From the NCBI GenBank assembly GCA_030148425.1, contig JASBTM010000003.1:124001-188000 (forward strand): a stretch of 64,000 nucleotides of DNA, in the 5' to 3' direction. The notes beneath the pieces are model-generated. The model did not search any database, had not been told where the DNA came from, and saw only the letters and a list, made by a program, of their open reading frames with translations. Position numbers and translations under genes: made by a program. Source of the DNA: Hyphomicrobium sp. (lineage in GTDB: Bacteria > Pseudomonadota > Alphaproteobacteria > Rhizobiales > Hyphomicrobiaceae). Position 1 is the first letter of the stretch. Each line of letters opens with the position of its first letter. This document shows positions 36,119 to 45,566 of the stretch, piece after piece.

Positions 36119-37147
36119 TTACTGCGGGGTTTGCGCCGGTTGTGGCGGCGGCGCGCCGAGGAAGAATAGTATCGGCGGCGGCGGCAGGTTCGGCTGTTGG
36201 GGCGCGGCCACCGGCGGTGTTGCCGCGGAGGCCGTCATCTGGCTGGGGGATTGAGGACGCCGTTTTTGCGCAATCGCTTTTTTCCGCTTTTGAACCGTGC
36301 GCTTCATCACCGGGGGAGGCGCGTCGTCTGAGATATTATTCGCAGCGACGCGTATTCTTTCGTTCATCAATTCGGACATAGCGATTTCCGCGCGAAACGA
36401 TCCCTCTGCTGTCGTCGGCAGTGCACTTGGGACATAGGTCTTGCTATCGAACGGAAGGCGCCACTGCCGGTCATCCGTGGCGGTTGGAGCGGGAGCATCT
36501 GACGAAGGCATGAGCGCGTCTAAATTGGCATCCGTTTTGGATGGCCGCTGTTGTGTGGTGGTTTGCTCAATTGGGGCGGCGCGCTGATTGTTTTCAGAAT
36601 TTTGAGAGGGTGCGTTCTCGAAGCTCGATGCAATTCCTCGAGAGACGAATTGATCCCGGAGATTTTCAGCAAACGCCAGGCGATCGTCGATCTCGAATTT
36701 TGGAATGGATTGGGGCGCTGAAGTCGTCACCGTCTTTTTTTCCGGACGGAGAGAGCGGTCGGACATGAAGAGGAGCACGAGAGGCAAAACGAGCATGATG
36801 AGGCCAAATCGGGCCAGTTCGCCTTGAAACTTCGCATTTGCAAAGTTCACTGAGGAGAGACGGGCTCGTTGCCGGAGCGCCGTCATTCGCTCTTTTGAGG
36901 CGACGTACCGCGCATGCAGCTCCAGTTGAAGCTGGCGGGGCGCGAGTGCGAAACTCTTTCGTCGGTTAGCATGGACGTATTCGGCGTCCTTTCCCGAAAA
37001 CATAGGCTGATCTGGATTAACTAAGAATACCGGCAGATCGCCTTCGGCGTGTTGGTCCGCACGCCAAGTCCACGAGGGGCGTCGCGCTTTTCGCAAACGC
37101 CATGTGGGCCGTTTGCTGTCGTCGTGATCATCTTTAATCGGGATCAC
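36119..37147 (-). CDS. Bitopic membrane protein with Pro-rich tail, unknown
   Basis: This 342-residue product has a basic cytoplasmic N-terminus (about 110 residues, with coiled-coil potential around 70-95), one transmembrane helix (about 112-130, FGLIMLVLPLVLLFM), and a low-complexity periplasmic region rich in Gln, Ser and Thr. A KR-rich stretch (about 280-300) and a C-terminal Pro/Gln tail containing PPPPILFFLGAPPP follow. I do not recognise a domain. It is convergent with the LLM gene. Codon use fits the genome, and the frame is intact. Confidence 0.65.
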   Translation of the reverse strand: MIPIKDDHDDSKRPTWRLRKARRPSWTWRADQHAEGDLPVFLVNPDQPMFSGKDAEYVHANRRKSFALAPRQLQLELHARYVASKERMTALRQRARLSSVNFANAKFQGELARFGLIMLVLPLVLLFMSDRSLRPEKKTVTTSAPQSIPKFEIDDRLAFAENLRDQFVSRGIASSFENAPSQNSENNQRAAPIEQTTTQQRPSKTDANLDALMPSSDAPAPTATDDRQWRLPFDSKTYVPSALPTTAEGSFRAEIAMSELMNERIRVAANNISDDAPPPVMKRTVQKRKKAIAQKRRPQSPSQMTASAATPPVAAPQQPNLPPPPILFFLGAPPPQPAQTPQ

Positions 37148-37648
37148 AGCGCTTCCACTTATGAAAAATGCTCAATTCGTGAGTAAATTAGGAGAAAATT
37201 CGAACGTCTCGTGATGCCTTACCTTGACCATGAGCTCCGCACAGACGAATCGCCCAGCAGAGTTGACGATTTCTTTCCTCGTGTCCCTCGGACGAGCAGA
37301 ATCCGTAAGGCTAATGTGCCGTATACAGATAGTATGTATCGGGATGTATCCGCGTGCGAGTTGGGAGTGGTCCGTTGGTTAAACGGCGACTTCGATAGGA
37401 AGTCGGGAAGGCAGCGCGGCCTTTGCTTCCGTGTTCTCCCCACGTGATGGAGAGAGCGGTACATCGATGCCGCAAAAAATCGTTTGACGCTTTGGGCGAA
37501 CATCTGCAACAAGTGCAACCACTGGATGTGGCTGGGGGATGTTTCACCCGGCGTTCGGTAGATTTTCCATTCTTTGCGAGACGCGATTTCGGTCGCCGCA
37601 TAGCGCAACTTACCGCGCTCACCGCGCCTCTCCGATCCGCCACGCTCG
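37148..37648. other. Intergenic region preceding the polysaccharide-export locus
   Basis: These 500 bp contain only short, unsupported reading frames on both strands. No promoter or tRNA can be identified. Given the damaged genes that follow, this may be remnant sequence. Confidence 0.4.
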
Positions 37649-38509
37649 ATCAGCGAGACCCCGCCAATTAGCGCCACCGATCGCTTTTCGCGCCAGCTTA
37701 TTCTTGAGCCCGGAAGGGCAGAGCGTAACTACTGGTTTGACCTTTGGCATTATCGCGAACTGTTCGCCATTCTTGCGTGGCGCGATATTTCGGTCAGGTA
37801 CAAACAGACTGTCATTGGCGTTGCTTGGGCAGTTATCCGCCCATTGTTGACCATGGTGGTTTTCACCATCGTTTTCGAGAGACTCGCCAAGCTGCCGAGT
37901 GAGGGAAGGGCGCCGTATCCCATCTTGGTGTTTGCGGGCTTGCTGCCGTGGTTTCTGTTCTCCGCCATTCTCAGCGAGGCATCGAGCAGCCTCATCGCCA
38001 ATGCGAACCTGATCAGTAAAGTTTACTTTCCGCGCCTGATCGTGCCGGTGTCTGCAGGAGTCGTCGCGCTGGTCGATTTTGCGGCGAACTTGATGATCTT
38101 CTTTGGTCTGATGGCTTGGTACGGATACGCGCCGAGTTCGCATATCCTTCTGCTGCCGTTCTTCATTCTCTTCGGAGTCGCGGCGAGCTTAGGACCGGCG
38201 CTTATGATCACTGCGCTCAACGTGAAATACCGTGATGTCCGATACATCGTCCCGTTCATCATTCAATTCGGGCTTTATGTGTCGCCGGTAGGTTTTTCGA
38301 GCGAGATTATCCCTGGCGATATTCGCATTTGGTACAGCCTCAATCCCGTAGTCGGAGTCATCGATGGATTTCGCTGGTGCCTGCTTGGGGGCGCCAGCGA
38401 GCTCTACATTCCCGGCCTGCTGATAGGGGCAGGTACAAGCCTTTTCATGCTTTGGCTTGGCGCACGCTATTTTCGCCGAACCGAACGCTCGTTCGCCGAT
38501 ATCATTTAA
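37649..38509 (+). CDS. Polysaccharide ABC exporter permease (Wzm/KpsM-like) without a canonical start codon
   Basis: This 286-residue reading starts at an ATC codon. Six transmembrane helices and the ABC2 polysaccharide-export signature are present: YWFDLWHYRELFAILAWRDISVRYKQTVIGVAWAVIRP, then YFPRLIVPVSAGVVALVDF and SLNPVVGVIDGFRWCLLG. The N-terminal 65 residues are conserved in the family, yet the frame has no ATG, GTG or TTG between the upstream stop at 37601 and 37844. The reading from ATC 37649 begins ISETPPIS, suggesting an original ATG changed to ATC. It would export O-antigen or capsule with an ATPase; the next gene is a truncated ATPase. Confidence 0.75.
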   Translation: MSETPPISATDRFSRQLILEPGRAERNYWFDLWHYRELFAILAWRDISVRYKQTVIGVAWAVIRPLLTMVVFTIVFERLAKLPSEGRAPYPILVFAGLLPWFLFSAILSEASSSLIANANLISKVYFPRLIVPVSAGVVALVDFAANLMIFFGLMAWYGYAPSSHILLLPFFILFGVAASLGPALMITALNVKYRDVRYIVPFIIQFGLYVSPVGFSSEIIPGDIRIWYSLNPVVGVIDGFRWCLLGGASELYIPGLLIGAGTSLFMLWLGARYFRRTERSFADII

Positions 38510-38529
38510 TCGCTCGGAAAAAACTTAGA

Positions 38530-39843
38530 ATGAGCGAAACCGTTATTCGCGTCGATCGACTCTCTAAGTCCTACGTCATCGCTCACCAACGAAAGCGAGA
38601 GCGCTATCTCGCATTAAGAGATGTTCTCTCGAGGACGGCGAAGAGTTCGGTGACGGCAGGACTCAATGCCTTGCGGGGGCGGCGCGTTATCTTCGAGAAT
38701 ACGGCCGAGGAATTTCTGGCTTTGAGCAACGTCTCGTTCGATGTCTCGCGCGGGGACGTGATCGGAATCGTTGGACGTAACGGCGCGGGGAAATCGACAC
38801 TTCTAAAAGTCTTGTCGCGAATTACAGAACCAAGCAGCGGACGAATTGAAATTTCTGGACGGGTCGCGAGCCTTCTTGAGGTAGGCACGGGCTTTCATCC
38901 CGAGCTTACGGGGCGAGAGAACATTTATCTCAACGGCGCGATACTCGGCATGCGGCATGCGGAGATCTGGAAGGCGGTGGGAAACTCCTCTTTCGCCTTC
39001 TCTGTCGTGCGGGAGGCTCACGCCGGCTTGGCTTACGCTCGCAGGGCGGGAACACGGGCCGCTTCTCACGATGTCATTGTTTTCTGCGACGATGATAATT
39101 GGCTGGATGAAGACTACCTTATACAGGCGCGGCGGATCATGGCGGATCGATCCATTGGCGCAGCAGGCGGTTGCTCGACTCCGACGAACCCGGGACGTCT
39201 TCCGCCATGGTTCTACACTTTCTCCTGGGGCTATGCGGTCGGCGTGCCGTTCAACAAGATCGATGTCTTGCCGGGCGATTCCAATACGGAGCTACCGATT
39301 TCAGCGGTGTGGGGGGCCGGTGTTGTCGTGCGACGAGAAGTACTCGAGTTTCTGTTTGCGCTTCCCGGATTTCCGGCATTGAGCGGCAGGCAGGGCGCAG
39401 CGCTGCTGTCGGGAGAAGATCTCGAGATGTGTGCTTGTCTTGCGTGCGCTGGATACAAGTTGGTTTTCAGCACCGCGTTGAGATTTCGGCACGATATTTC
39501 TGCGGAGCGCATCGATCCCGCTTATGCGAAAAAGCTTTTAGCGAATTTCTCGTCCGGATTCGAAATTACAGGCTATTATAGCATTATCGCGGAGGCGCTC
39601 GACCGTCCTTGGCGAGTATCGATCGTGGGCTTCGGGCGTATTGCGACGCACGCTCTGTCGGGAAAGTTGAATCGCGGTTCGTTTCTCTCACTTGTCGCGG
39701 CACTTAGACTGCCGGTGCTGCTGACGAACGATCAGCGCCGCGTCTATCATATCGTGCAACGCCTTCGTTTTGAACGTTCGAAGTCTGAGTATTCCAGACT
39801 TCACGGCAAATTTCCGCGATATCTATATGCGCAGCCGAAGTGA
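38530..39843 (+). pseudogene. Chimeric ORF: N-terminal Wzt-type ABC ATPase fused to C-terminal glycosyltransferase 2
   Basis: This 437-residue frame starts MSETVIRVDRLSKSYVIAH and has Walker A (GRNGAGKST, residues 82-90) and the region LLEVGTGFHPELTGRENIYLNGAILGMRHAEI (115-146) of polysaccharide-export ATPases. At about residue 147 (nt 38968) it switches to a GT2 glycosyltransferase entering just before GLAYARRAG and DVIVFCDDDNW (DxD, 187-189). The ATPase lacks its LSGGQ signature, Walker B and H-loop, and the GT lacks its N-terminal nucleotide-binding strand-loop. It looks like the scar of a deletion joining two genes in frame, rather than a functional fusion. It follows the permease by 20 bp and overlaps the next gene by 4 bp. 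Confidence 0.75.
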
Positions 39844-41255
39844 TATCAGCGGATGAAATCTTGGCGTCTTCATCGCAGCGGCCCGTGTGTTTTCACTTGG
39901 TCGGCGCGTCGAGCATCGCGGGTGGTGGCGGATCGAATACGTTCATTCGAGGATTAGCGCTGCGCCAGCGGGCGTTGGGGTGGGATCCAGTCGTCGTGCT
40001 GAGCGAGATTGAGGGGGATAAGTCTTCAACGCGTTCGAGCCGCAGAGAGGCCGCAGTCGGCGGCGAGCCCTTCGATATCCGGATGCTGCCAGCCGTCCAA
40101 GGTGCGGATCGGAGGGCCTATTATGCACGCCGTCCCGCGGCTGCTCCGGGAGTCGTCGCGTTATTTGACGAGTTGCGGCCTTCGGTGGTGCATTTTCATA
40201 CGCTCAATTCGTCGGCGGGGTTACTTCATCTCCGAGCCGCGAAAGCTGCGAATGCACGAACCGTCGTGACCTACCACACCGGCGGGATTTCCTGCCCACA
40301 AACGGGGTTGCTTGAGAACGGGAAGACTCCGTGCGACGGCCGACTGGAGGTCTCGCGCTGCACACGTTGCCGTTTTGTCAATCGTGGCATGCCGTCGGCG
40401 CTCGCCCAATTTTTGGCGCGCATCGGTATCGCACGCGACGATGACGTAGGTGACTCGCTGTTCGGGCGAATGATGTCGTCGCGATCCATGACGCGCGTCT
40501 TCCTGAATTCATTTCATGAGACCATAGATTTGATCGATGTTTTTCATATCCAATCGCAATGGATTCGAGATGTGTTGCGTGCGAACGGCGTCCCCGATGC
40601 GAAGTTGGCATTTGTAGAGATGGGCGTTTCCCAAGCGGCAATCGCGATTGCGGAACGGAGCTCGGTGTCATTCAGTGACGAGCTCCGGCTTCGGCTAGTG
40701 TTTGCCGGGCGCTGTATCGATGTAAAGGGCATCGAGACGATCCTCGCCGCTTTGAAAATTCTTCCGCGCTCGGCTCCTGTGCAAGTCTCGCTCATCGGAT
40801 CGGGCTGGGATACGGCGTACGGCAGTGATCTACTTCGACCGTTCGCTAATGATACTCGCCTTCTTCCTCCGCGTTCGGTTGCAAATGAGAACATGCTGCA
40901 TGAGCTAGCCCAGCATGACGCTTGTCTGGTCCCGTCTATATGGCTTGAGACGGGGCCGCTGGCTGTTTATGAAGCGATGGCGGCGGGAGTGCCAGTTATC
41001 GGAAGTCGTCTCGGTGGCATCGCAGAGCGCATCCAGCACGATGTCGACGGACTGTTGTTTCGCCCAGGTGACGCTTCGGAACTCGCGGCTATCGTAAGAC
41101 GGCTTCTCGACGATCCCGGCCAACTCGCAAGGCTTCGCCGAAACATCAAACCGCAGCGCACCTTTGATGACATGGCGCGGGATCTCGATGAGGTCTATCG
41201 GCAGCCCCGCGTGGGGCACCGTTTGTCATGTGCTATATCTTCAGAGGTTTGGTGA
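39840..41255 (+). CDS. Glycosyltransferase family 4 (GT-B)
   Basis: This 471-residue protein has an N-terminal acceptor domain (GGGGSNTFIRGLALRQRALGW; VVHFHTLNSSAG) and a C-terminal Glycos_transf_1 domain with RLVFAGRCIDVKGIETILAAL and the E-x7-E motif ETGPLAVYE followed by AMAAGVPVIGSRLGG. GT4 enzymes use retaining chemistry to build surface polysaccharide. A Cys-rich CPQTG...CRCTRCRF-like loop near residues 150-180 is typical of a subgroup of capsule glycosyltransferases. GTG 39840 overlaps the preceding stop by 4 bp. It probably belonged to the same polysaccharide operon. Confidence 0.87.
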   Translation: MISADEILASSSQRPVCFHLVGASSIAGGGGSNTFIRGLALRQRALGWDPVVVLSEIEGDKSSTRSSRREAAVGGEPFDIRMLPAVQGADRRAYYARRPAAAPGVVALFDELRPSVVHFHTLNSSAGLLHLRAAKAANARTVVTYHTGGISCPQTGLLENGKTPCDGRLEVSRCTRCRFVNRGMPSALAQFLARIGIARDDDVGDSLFGRMMSSRSMTRVFLNSFHETIDLIDVFHIQSQWIRDVLRANGVPDAKLAFVEMGVSQAAIAIAERSSVSFSDELRLRLVFAGRCIDVKGIETILAALKILPRSAPVQVSLIGSGWDTAYGSDLLRPFANDTRLLPPRSVANENMLHELAQHDACLVPSIWLETGPLAVYEAMAAGVPVIGSRLGGIAERIQHDVDGLLFRPGDASELAAIVRRLLDDPGQLARLRRNIKPQRTFDDMARDLDEVYRQPRVGHRLSCAISSEVW

Positions 41256-42354
41256 GATGCAGCGTCACGCGAAGCCCGCCGTGAGAGACCGGCCCCTTCG
41301 CGGCGACGAATGGTAATCCCGTAGCTGATGCGAGGGAGGTCTCATTTGTTATGAGGCCCACGCGCCAACCGCCGAAGCGCGTTTGCAACGTGTGTCCCAA
41401 GGCGCGGTAGAGCGAACCGAGCTGCTTCTTGTCGCCGATTCTGTCTCCGTAGGGCGGATTGACGATCACTAAGCCCGGAGGCCCTTCGGGCGGTGCAAGA
41501 TCGCTGATCGCTCGTTGCTCGGAATCGGTGAAGTCTGTGACGCCAGCGCGCGCAGCATTGGCGCGGCTCATCGCGATGGCACCCGCGTCGCGATCGCTGC
41601 CGTGGAAGCGCACGTCGGGCTTTCGCGTGTTGCCGCTGTTTAGAAGCTGCGCCCATGCCGCGGGGTCGAAGCTCGCAAGCTGTTCGAAAGCGAAGTTTCG
41701 CGCGCGACCAGGCTTCAGTCCGGCGGCTATTTCAGCGGCTTCGATGACGAACGTACCTGATCCGCACATTGGATCGAGGACCGGTTCGTTGCCGCTATAT
41801 CCGGACATGCGCAGAAAGAGCGCGGCAAGCGTCTCACGCATGGGCGCTTTGTTGACTGCTTGCTTATGGCCGCGCTTATGCAACAGGTCACCGGAGGTAT
41901 CGATGCCGATGGTGCAGACGTCGTTCTCGATGCGTGCGCGAACGCAAACTTCGGCATCGGCATCGAGCGGAGCGCCAAGCTCCTCGCGAATTGCTCTTTC
42001 TATGCGCTGCTCGGCTGCGCCCGAGTGATAGATCTTCGACTTCTTGCATGATGCTTCGACGCGGAACGGCCGGTCGCGCCTCAGGACACTGCTCCACTCC
42101 ACTTTCCGCGCGCGCTTATCGAGTTCGGAAAGGTGCGATGCCCTGAACGATGCGACGCGTGCGATGACACGGCTCGCACCACGCAATTCGAGATTTGCGC
42201 GCCATACGTCAGGCCATCCGCCCTTCACCGTGACGCCGCCATCAGCGATCGCCGGTTTCTTGAACCCGCAGGCGCGCGCCTCATCGCAAAGTGCGGTTTC
42301 GAGTCCTGGCGGAACAATGAGGAAGATTTCGAATTCGTCAGATTTGGGCGTCAT
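41233..42354 (-). CDS. THUMP-domain class I SAM-dependent RNA methyltransferase (RlmL-like)
   Basis: This 373-residue protein has an N-terminal THUMP/ferredoxin-like domain (about 1-170) and a Rossmann methyltransferase domain with SAM motif DPMCGSGTFVIEAAEIA and catalytic NPPYGDRIG, typical of guanine-N2 methyltransferases such as RlmL/YcbY N-terminal half or TrmN-like. It modifies 23S rRNA or tRNA. Start choice between ATG 42354 and ATG 42366 is open; neither has a strong ribosome-binding site. It is convergent with the GT4 gene and overlaps it by 23 bp. Confidence 0.9.
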   Translation of the reverse strand: MTPKSDEFEIFLIVPPGLETALCDEARACGFKKPAIADGGVTVKGGWPDVWRANLELRGASRVIARVASFRASHLSELDKRARKVEWSSVLRRDRPFRVEASCKKSKIYHSGAAEQRIERAIREELGAPLDADAEVCVRARIENDVCTIGIDTSGDLLHKRGHKQAVNKAPMRETLAALFLRMSGYSGNEPVLDPMCGSGTFVIEAAEIAAGLKPGRARNFAFEQLASFDPAAWAQLLNSGNTRKPDVRFHGSDRDAGAIAMSRANAARAGVTDFTDSEQRAISDLAPPEGPPGLVIVNPPYGDRIGDKKQLGSLYRALGHTLQTRFGGWRVGLITNETSLASATGLPFVAAKGPVSHGGLRVTLHLTKPLKI

Positions 42355-42519
42355 GCCGGACTGCATATCGAGAAGGTGACTGCACCGCGACACCTTTTTT
42401 CGGTATCGGCCGGTTTTATTCGGATGGCTCGGATCTACCCCTACCGGACTGGAAAAATGTAGCGCGGCCACTTAGAGTCATTCTGGAGCCGACTGAACGT
42501 ACGACAGGGAGATGCTTCT

Positions 42520-42969
42520 GTGGGAGAGTTTTCGGAATCGACGTGCCGCCTCGTTCGTCCTGACGATACTTACGATGGCAAGCAAGGCTTGACCTATTTT
42601 TGCGGTATTGCTGCCGAGACGGTTGGATCGAAGGGCATTTGCATGCATCTTTTGACGATCCCGCCGGGTGGTCGAGCCAAAGCGCATATGCATGAAAATC
42701 ATGAGACCGCGATCTATGTTCTAGAAGGTCAAGCGATCGCTCTTTATGGCGAGAGACTTCAGCATCACGCCATCACGAAAGCCGGAGACTTATTTTATAT
42801 TCCGGCGGGTGTCCCGCATTTGCCGATCAATATAAGCGATAAGCCTATCTCGGCTATCATTGCGCGCACCGATCCCAACGAACAGGAGAGCGTCGTGCTG
42901 CTGCCTGCACTTGAAGTCTATGCCGACGAAGCCATCGCCCGTCTCATTTCATCGGCCGCTGTTACGTAA
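42520..42969 (+). CDS. Small cupin-domain protein
   Basis: This 149-residue protein starts at GTG 42520 (CAGGGAGATG upstream). A single cupin barrel is evident: GGRAKAHMHENHETAIYVLEGQ (motif 1 with His-His-Glu-type ligands) and AGDLFYIPAGVPHLPIN (motif 2 with His). The metal site looks complete. Cupins of this size are sugar-binding, dioxygenase or isomerase-like, and no substrate can be read from the sequence. It stands between a divergent methyltransferase gene and a convergent small membrane protein. Confidence 0.85.
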   Translation: MGEFSESTCRLVRPDDTYDGKQGLTYFCGIAAETVGSKGICMHLLTIPPGGRAKAHMHENHETAIYVLEGQAIALYGERLQHHAITKAGDLFYIPAGVPHLPINISDKPISAIIARTDPNEQESVVLLPALEVYADEAIARLISSAAVT

Positions 42970-42990
42970 TCTGGGAACCTGCCCGTCCAA

Positions 42991-43278
42991 TCAGGCCTCC
43001 GGCTTTAAGGGGGCGGGGGGATGGGCTGGTTCTTTGTGGAAGTATTTGAGCGTCACATACGCGCCGATCCACGAGCCAACAATCGCAAATGCGACGTACA
43101 GCCAGTTGTTCGTGTAGCTAATCACCGCGAACGACGAAAGCATGTACCAGACGCCGCTCCAGTTAGCTGCGGAAAGAGGGCGTCTTGCCACAACGGACGC
43201 CGTGAACTTGACGTAAGCTGCGTCGGTTGCGGCTGTAGCTACCAAAACTCCCGCACCGATCAATGGATCAAAATTCAT
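42991..43278 (-). CDS. Small integral membrane protein, unknown
   Basis: This 95-residue product starts MNFDPLIGAGVLVATAATDAAYVKF (ATG 43278, GGGAGG upstream). It has three hydrophobic segments (about 5-22, 38-58, 60-80) and a Pro/His/Lys-rich cytoplasmic tail. The first segment, with its D and Y residues, is similar in flavour to small multidrug or DUF-type membrane proteins, but I do not recognise a family with confidence. Confidence 0.65.
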   Translation of the reverse strand: MNFDPLIGAGVLVATAATDAAYVKFTASVVARRPLSAANWSGVWYMLSSFAVISYTNNWLYVAFAIVGSWIGAYVTLKYFHKEPAHPPAPLKPEA

Positions 43279-43624
43279 CAAATGCCTCCCTGTGGGCTCG
43301 TCGCGCGTTGCGATGGACATTTATCGCTAAACTTGGGACGTATCTCGCACTGAAATTTCAAGCTCAAAATGACAGGGGCCGGGATCAAGCTTAACTTCGC
43401 GGACTTCGCGGTCATAAATCGTGCGGCTTACGGATTGTTTTCTTGTTTGGGCGCCGGAGTTTATTTTCGAAATTCCAGCTTCTTCATTTGGCCAGTATCG
43501 AGGAGCCAGAGCTGCGTGCCTTTTTGAGGCGTTGCCGGTTTCGATACCTTTGATTCAGCTCAAGCACGCGGGCCACACTTCGTATATACGGTGAACACTT
43601 TAGGGATGTGGCGCCTTATGAGTC
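43279..43624. other. Intergenic region before the APH/kinase gene
   Basis: About 345 bp with only short unsupported frames. The part 43480-43624 is likely promoter territory for the gene at 43628; no specific motif is identifiable. Confidence 0.4.
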
Positions 43625-43627
43625 GTG

Positions 43628-45232
43628 ATGCACACATCAGCGGATGAAGAGGCCGAGATCGGCGCATTTCTCGCCAATCCGGAAACGCATAGCCTGCGCG
43701 GTGAGCGCGTCCATGCGATCGAGGTGATCGAGACGCATTGTGCCCGCGTTTTTCTCGCGGGAGACGACGTCTACAAGATCAAGAAGAGGGTGAAGTTTTC
43801 GTTTCTCGATTTCACAACGCTCGAAAAGCGCTTTGCCGCGTGCCAGCGGGAAATCGATCTCAACAAGCCCTACGCTCCTTCCATTTATCTCGGACTTATC
43901 CGCTTATCGCGAAGCGCGGATGGGCATCTGAATCTTACTGGCGACGGTGAGACGGTAGATTGGGCCGTGCACATGCGGCGCTTCGATCAAGCTTCTGTGC
44001 TCGATCGCATGGCCGATGCAAGAGCGTTACCTGAAGCGCTTCCGAGGAAGCTTGCGAGAATGGTTGCCGAATATCACCGCAGATCTAACGTTCACGCGAC
44101 TACGGACGGGGCCAATCGTGTACGCAAGGTCGTCGAGGGCTTAACGGCCGGGCTATTATCAACCGGCGGCGCGACTGCCATGGAAGCGGCTCGGACGTTC
44201 AGCGTTCTCGCCGATTGCCATCTCAGCGGACAGACGAAATTGCTCGATGTTCGAGCTGCGTCTGGTGCCATCAGGCGGTGTCACGGTGATCTCCATCTCG
44301 GCAACATCGTATTGATGGGCGATGAACCGGTGCCCTTCGATGCGCTGGAGTTCAGCGAAGATTTGGCGACGGTCGACGTTCTCTACGATCTTGCTTTTCT
44401 TTTGATGGATCTGGATCATCGAGGATTGCGCCCTGAAGCCAACGCTGTTCTCAATGGATATGTCGTAGCGGCGCCGCTCGGTTCGGAAATTGGCGGGCTC
44501 GCGTGCCTCCCACTTTTTTTGGCATGTCGTGCGGCAGTCAGAGCGGTCGTAACGTTCGAATTGGCGACGCAGAAGCACCCGTCCGACTCACACGAGATTC
44601 TTGCTAAGGCGACGTCGTTTCTTTCTTCTGCCGTCGGCTTTATGGAGCGCTCGTCGCCAGTCGCGATCGCGATAGGTGGGTTGTCCGGCTCGGGGAAGTC
44701 AACCTTGGGGCGCTCGCTTGCGCCCTCCATTGGCCGGGCGCCTGGCGCTGTCCACTTGCGCAGCGACGTCGAGCGAAAGCGCCTTGCCGGCCGTGACGAA
44801 CTCGAACGCTTGGGACCCGAACACTACACGATTGAAGCTTCACGGTCGATTTACGCGCATCTCGAGAAAACGGCTCAAGCAATCTTGTCCACCGGACACT
44901 CGGTCGTGATTGATGCAGTCTTTGCGCGCCCTGAAGAGCGGATCTCCATCGCGGACGCGGCGTCGCGTGCCGGGGCAGAATTTATTGGTTTTTGGCTCGA
45001 TGCCTCCGAGGAGCAATTGATTGCGCGTGTGGAGGCGAGACAAGGTGATGCTTCGGACGCGACCTCCAATGTCGTTCGCTCTCAGATGAACTTTGATCTC
45101 GGAGAGATCGCGTGGCGACGTCTCGATGCAACACGCGGTCAGCGCAACGTCTTCGACGCTGCACTCGGCGATCTCATGACTTTAATGGAGCGCGGTGACG
45201 CTGAGTCAAAATTCCTTATTAAAATGGTATAA
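43628..45232 (+). CDS. Bifunctional APH-like / AAA_33 P-loop kinase protein
   Basis: This 534-residue protein (ATG 43628; a GTG at 43625 adds one residue) has an N-terminal aminoglycoside-phosphotransferase-like domain (about 1-330) with the catalytic loop RCHGDLHLGNIVL and DALEFSEDLATVDVLYDLAFLLMDLDHRG. A C-terminal AAA_33/zeta-toxin-like P-loop kinase domain (about 335-510) with GGLSGSGKST follows. This fusion is widespread in proteobacteria, often annotated as a bifunctional aminoglycoside phosphotransferase/ATP-binding protein. Its substrate is not established and resistance should not be assumed. Confidence 0.88.
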   Translation: MHTSADEEAEIGAFLANPETHSLRGERVHAIEVIETHCARVFLAGDDVYKIKKRVKFSFLDFTTLEKRFAACQREIDLNKPYAPSIYLGLIRLSRSADGHLNLTGDGETVDWAVHMRRFDQASVLDRMADARALPEALPRKLARMVAEYHRRSNVHATTDGANRVRKVVEGLTAGLLSTGGATAMEAARTFSVLADCHLSGQTKLLDVRAASGAIRRCHGDLHLGNIVLMGDEPVPFDALEFSEDLATVDVLYDLAFLLMDLDHRGLRPEANAVLNGYVVAAPLGSEIGGLACLPLFLACRAAVRAVVTFELATQKHPSDSHEILAKATSFLSSAVGFMERSSPVAIAIGGLSGSGKSTLGRSLAPSIGRAPGAVHLRSDVERKRLAGRDELERLGPEHYTIEASRSIYAHLEKTAQAILSTGHSVVIDAVFARPEERISIADAASRAGAEFIGFWLDASEEQLIARVEARQGDASDATSNVVRSQMNFDLGEIAWRRLDATRGQRNVFDAALGDLMTLMERGDAESKFLIKMV

Positions 45233-45566
45233 AATCGGCCCTCCCGGCATTCGATTTTGCGAGAAAACAATGCACGTCGCCGCGACATCGATCTTGGACT
45301 TTAGTCGGATTGATCTCGGAGGTTTGCTCTACTGATGCTCTTTCTGTGCTGAAGGAGCGACTTTTCAGAAGCTCTGGAAAGTATAGTGCGTTGCGAGCTC
45401 TTCGCTCGGCGCGGTGCAGTTAGCGTTTTCGGTGGTCGAGAAAGGCACGCCGGAGTCCTGAGATCCTTGAAAGTTCCGCTTCGTTTTTCAGTCGAGCACT
45501 TCCGCTCGTCGAGAACGATACGTGTTTTCCCAGTGCCGACGAATTGAGCAGTTATTAGGAGCAAGC
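45233..45566. other. Intergenic region upstream of the second alcohol-dehydrogenase cluster
   Basis: These 334 bp have no supported gene. They must contain the promoter of the cytochrome/quinohaemoprotein pair. I see no FNR-like box here. Confidence 0.4.

Noticed and set aside
37219-37677. 152-codon minus-strand frame in the region before the polysaccharide locus
   Set aside because: No domain, no convincing start, and Arg/Ser-rich translation; the region is treated as intergenic.
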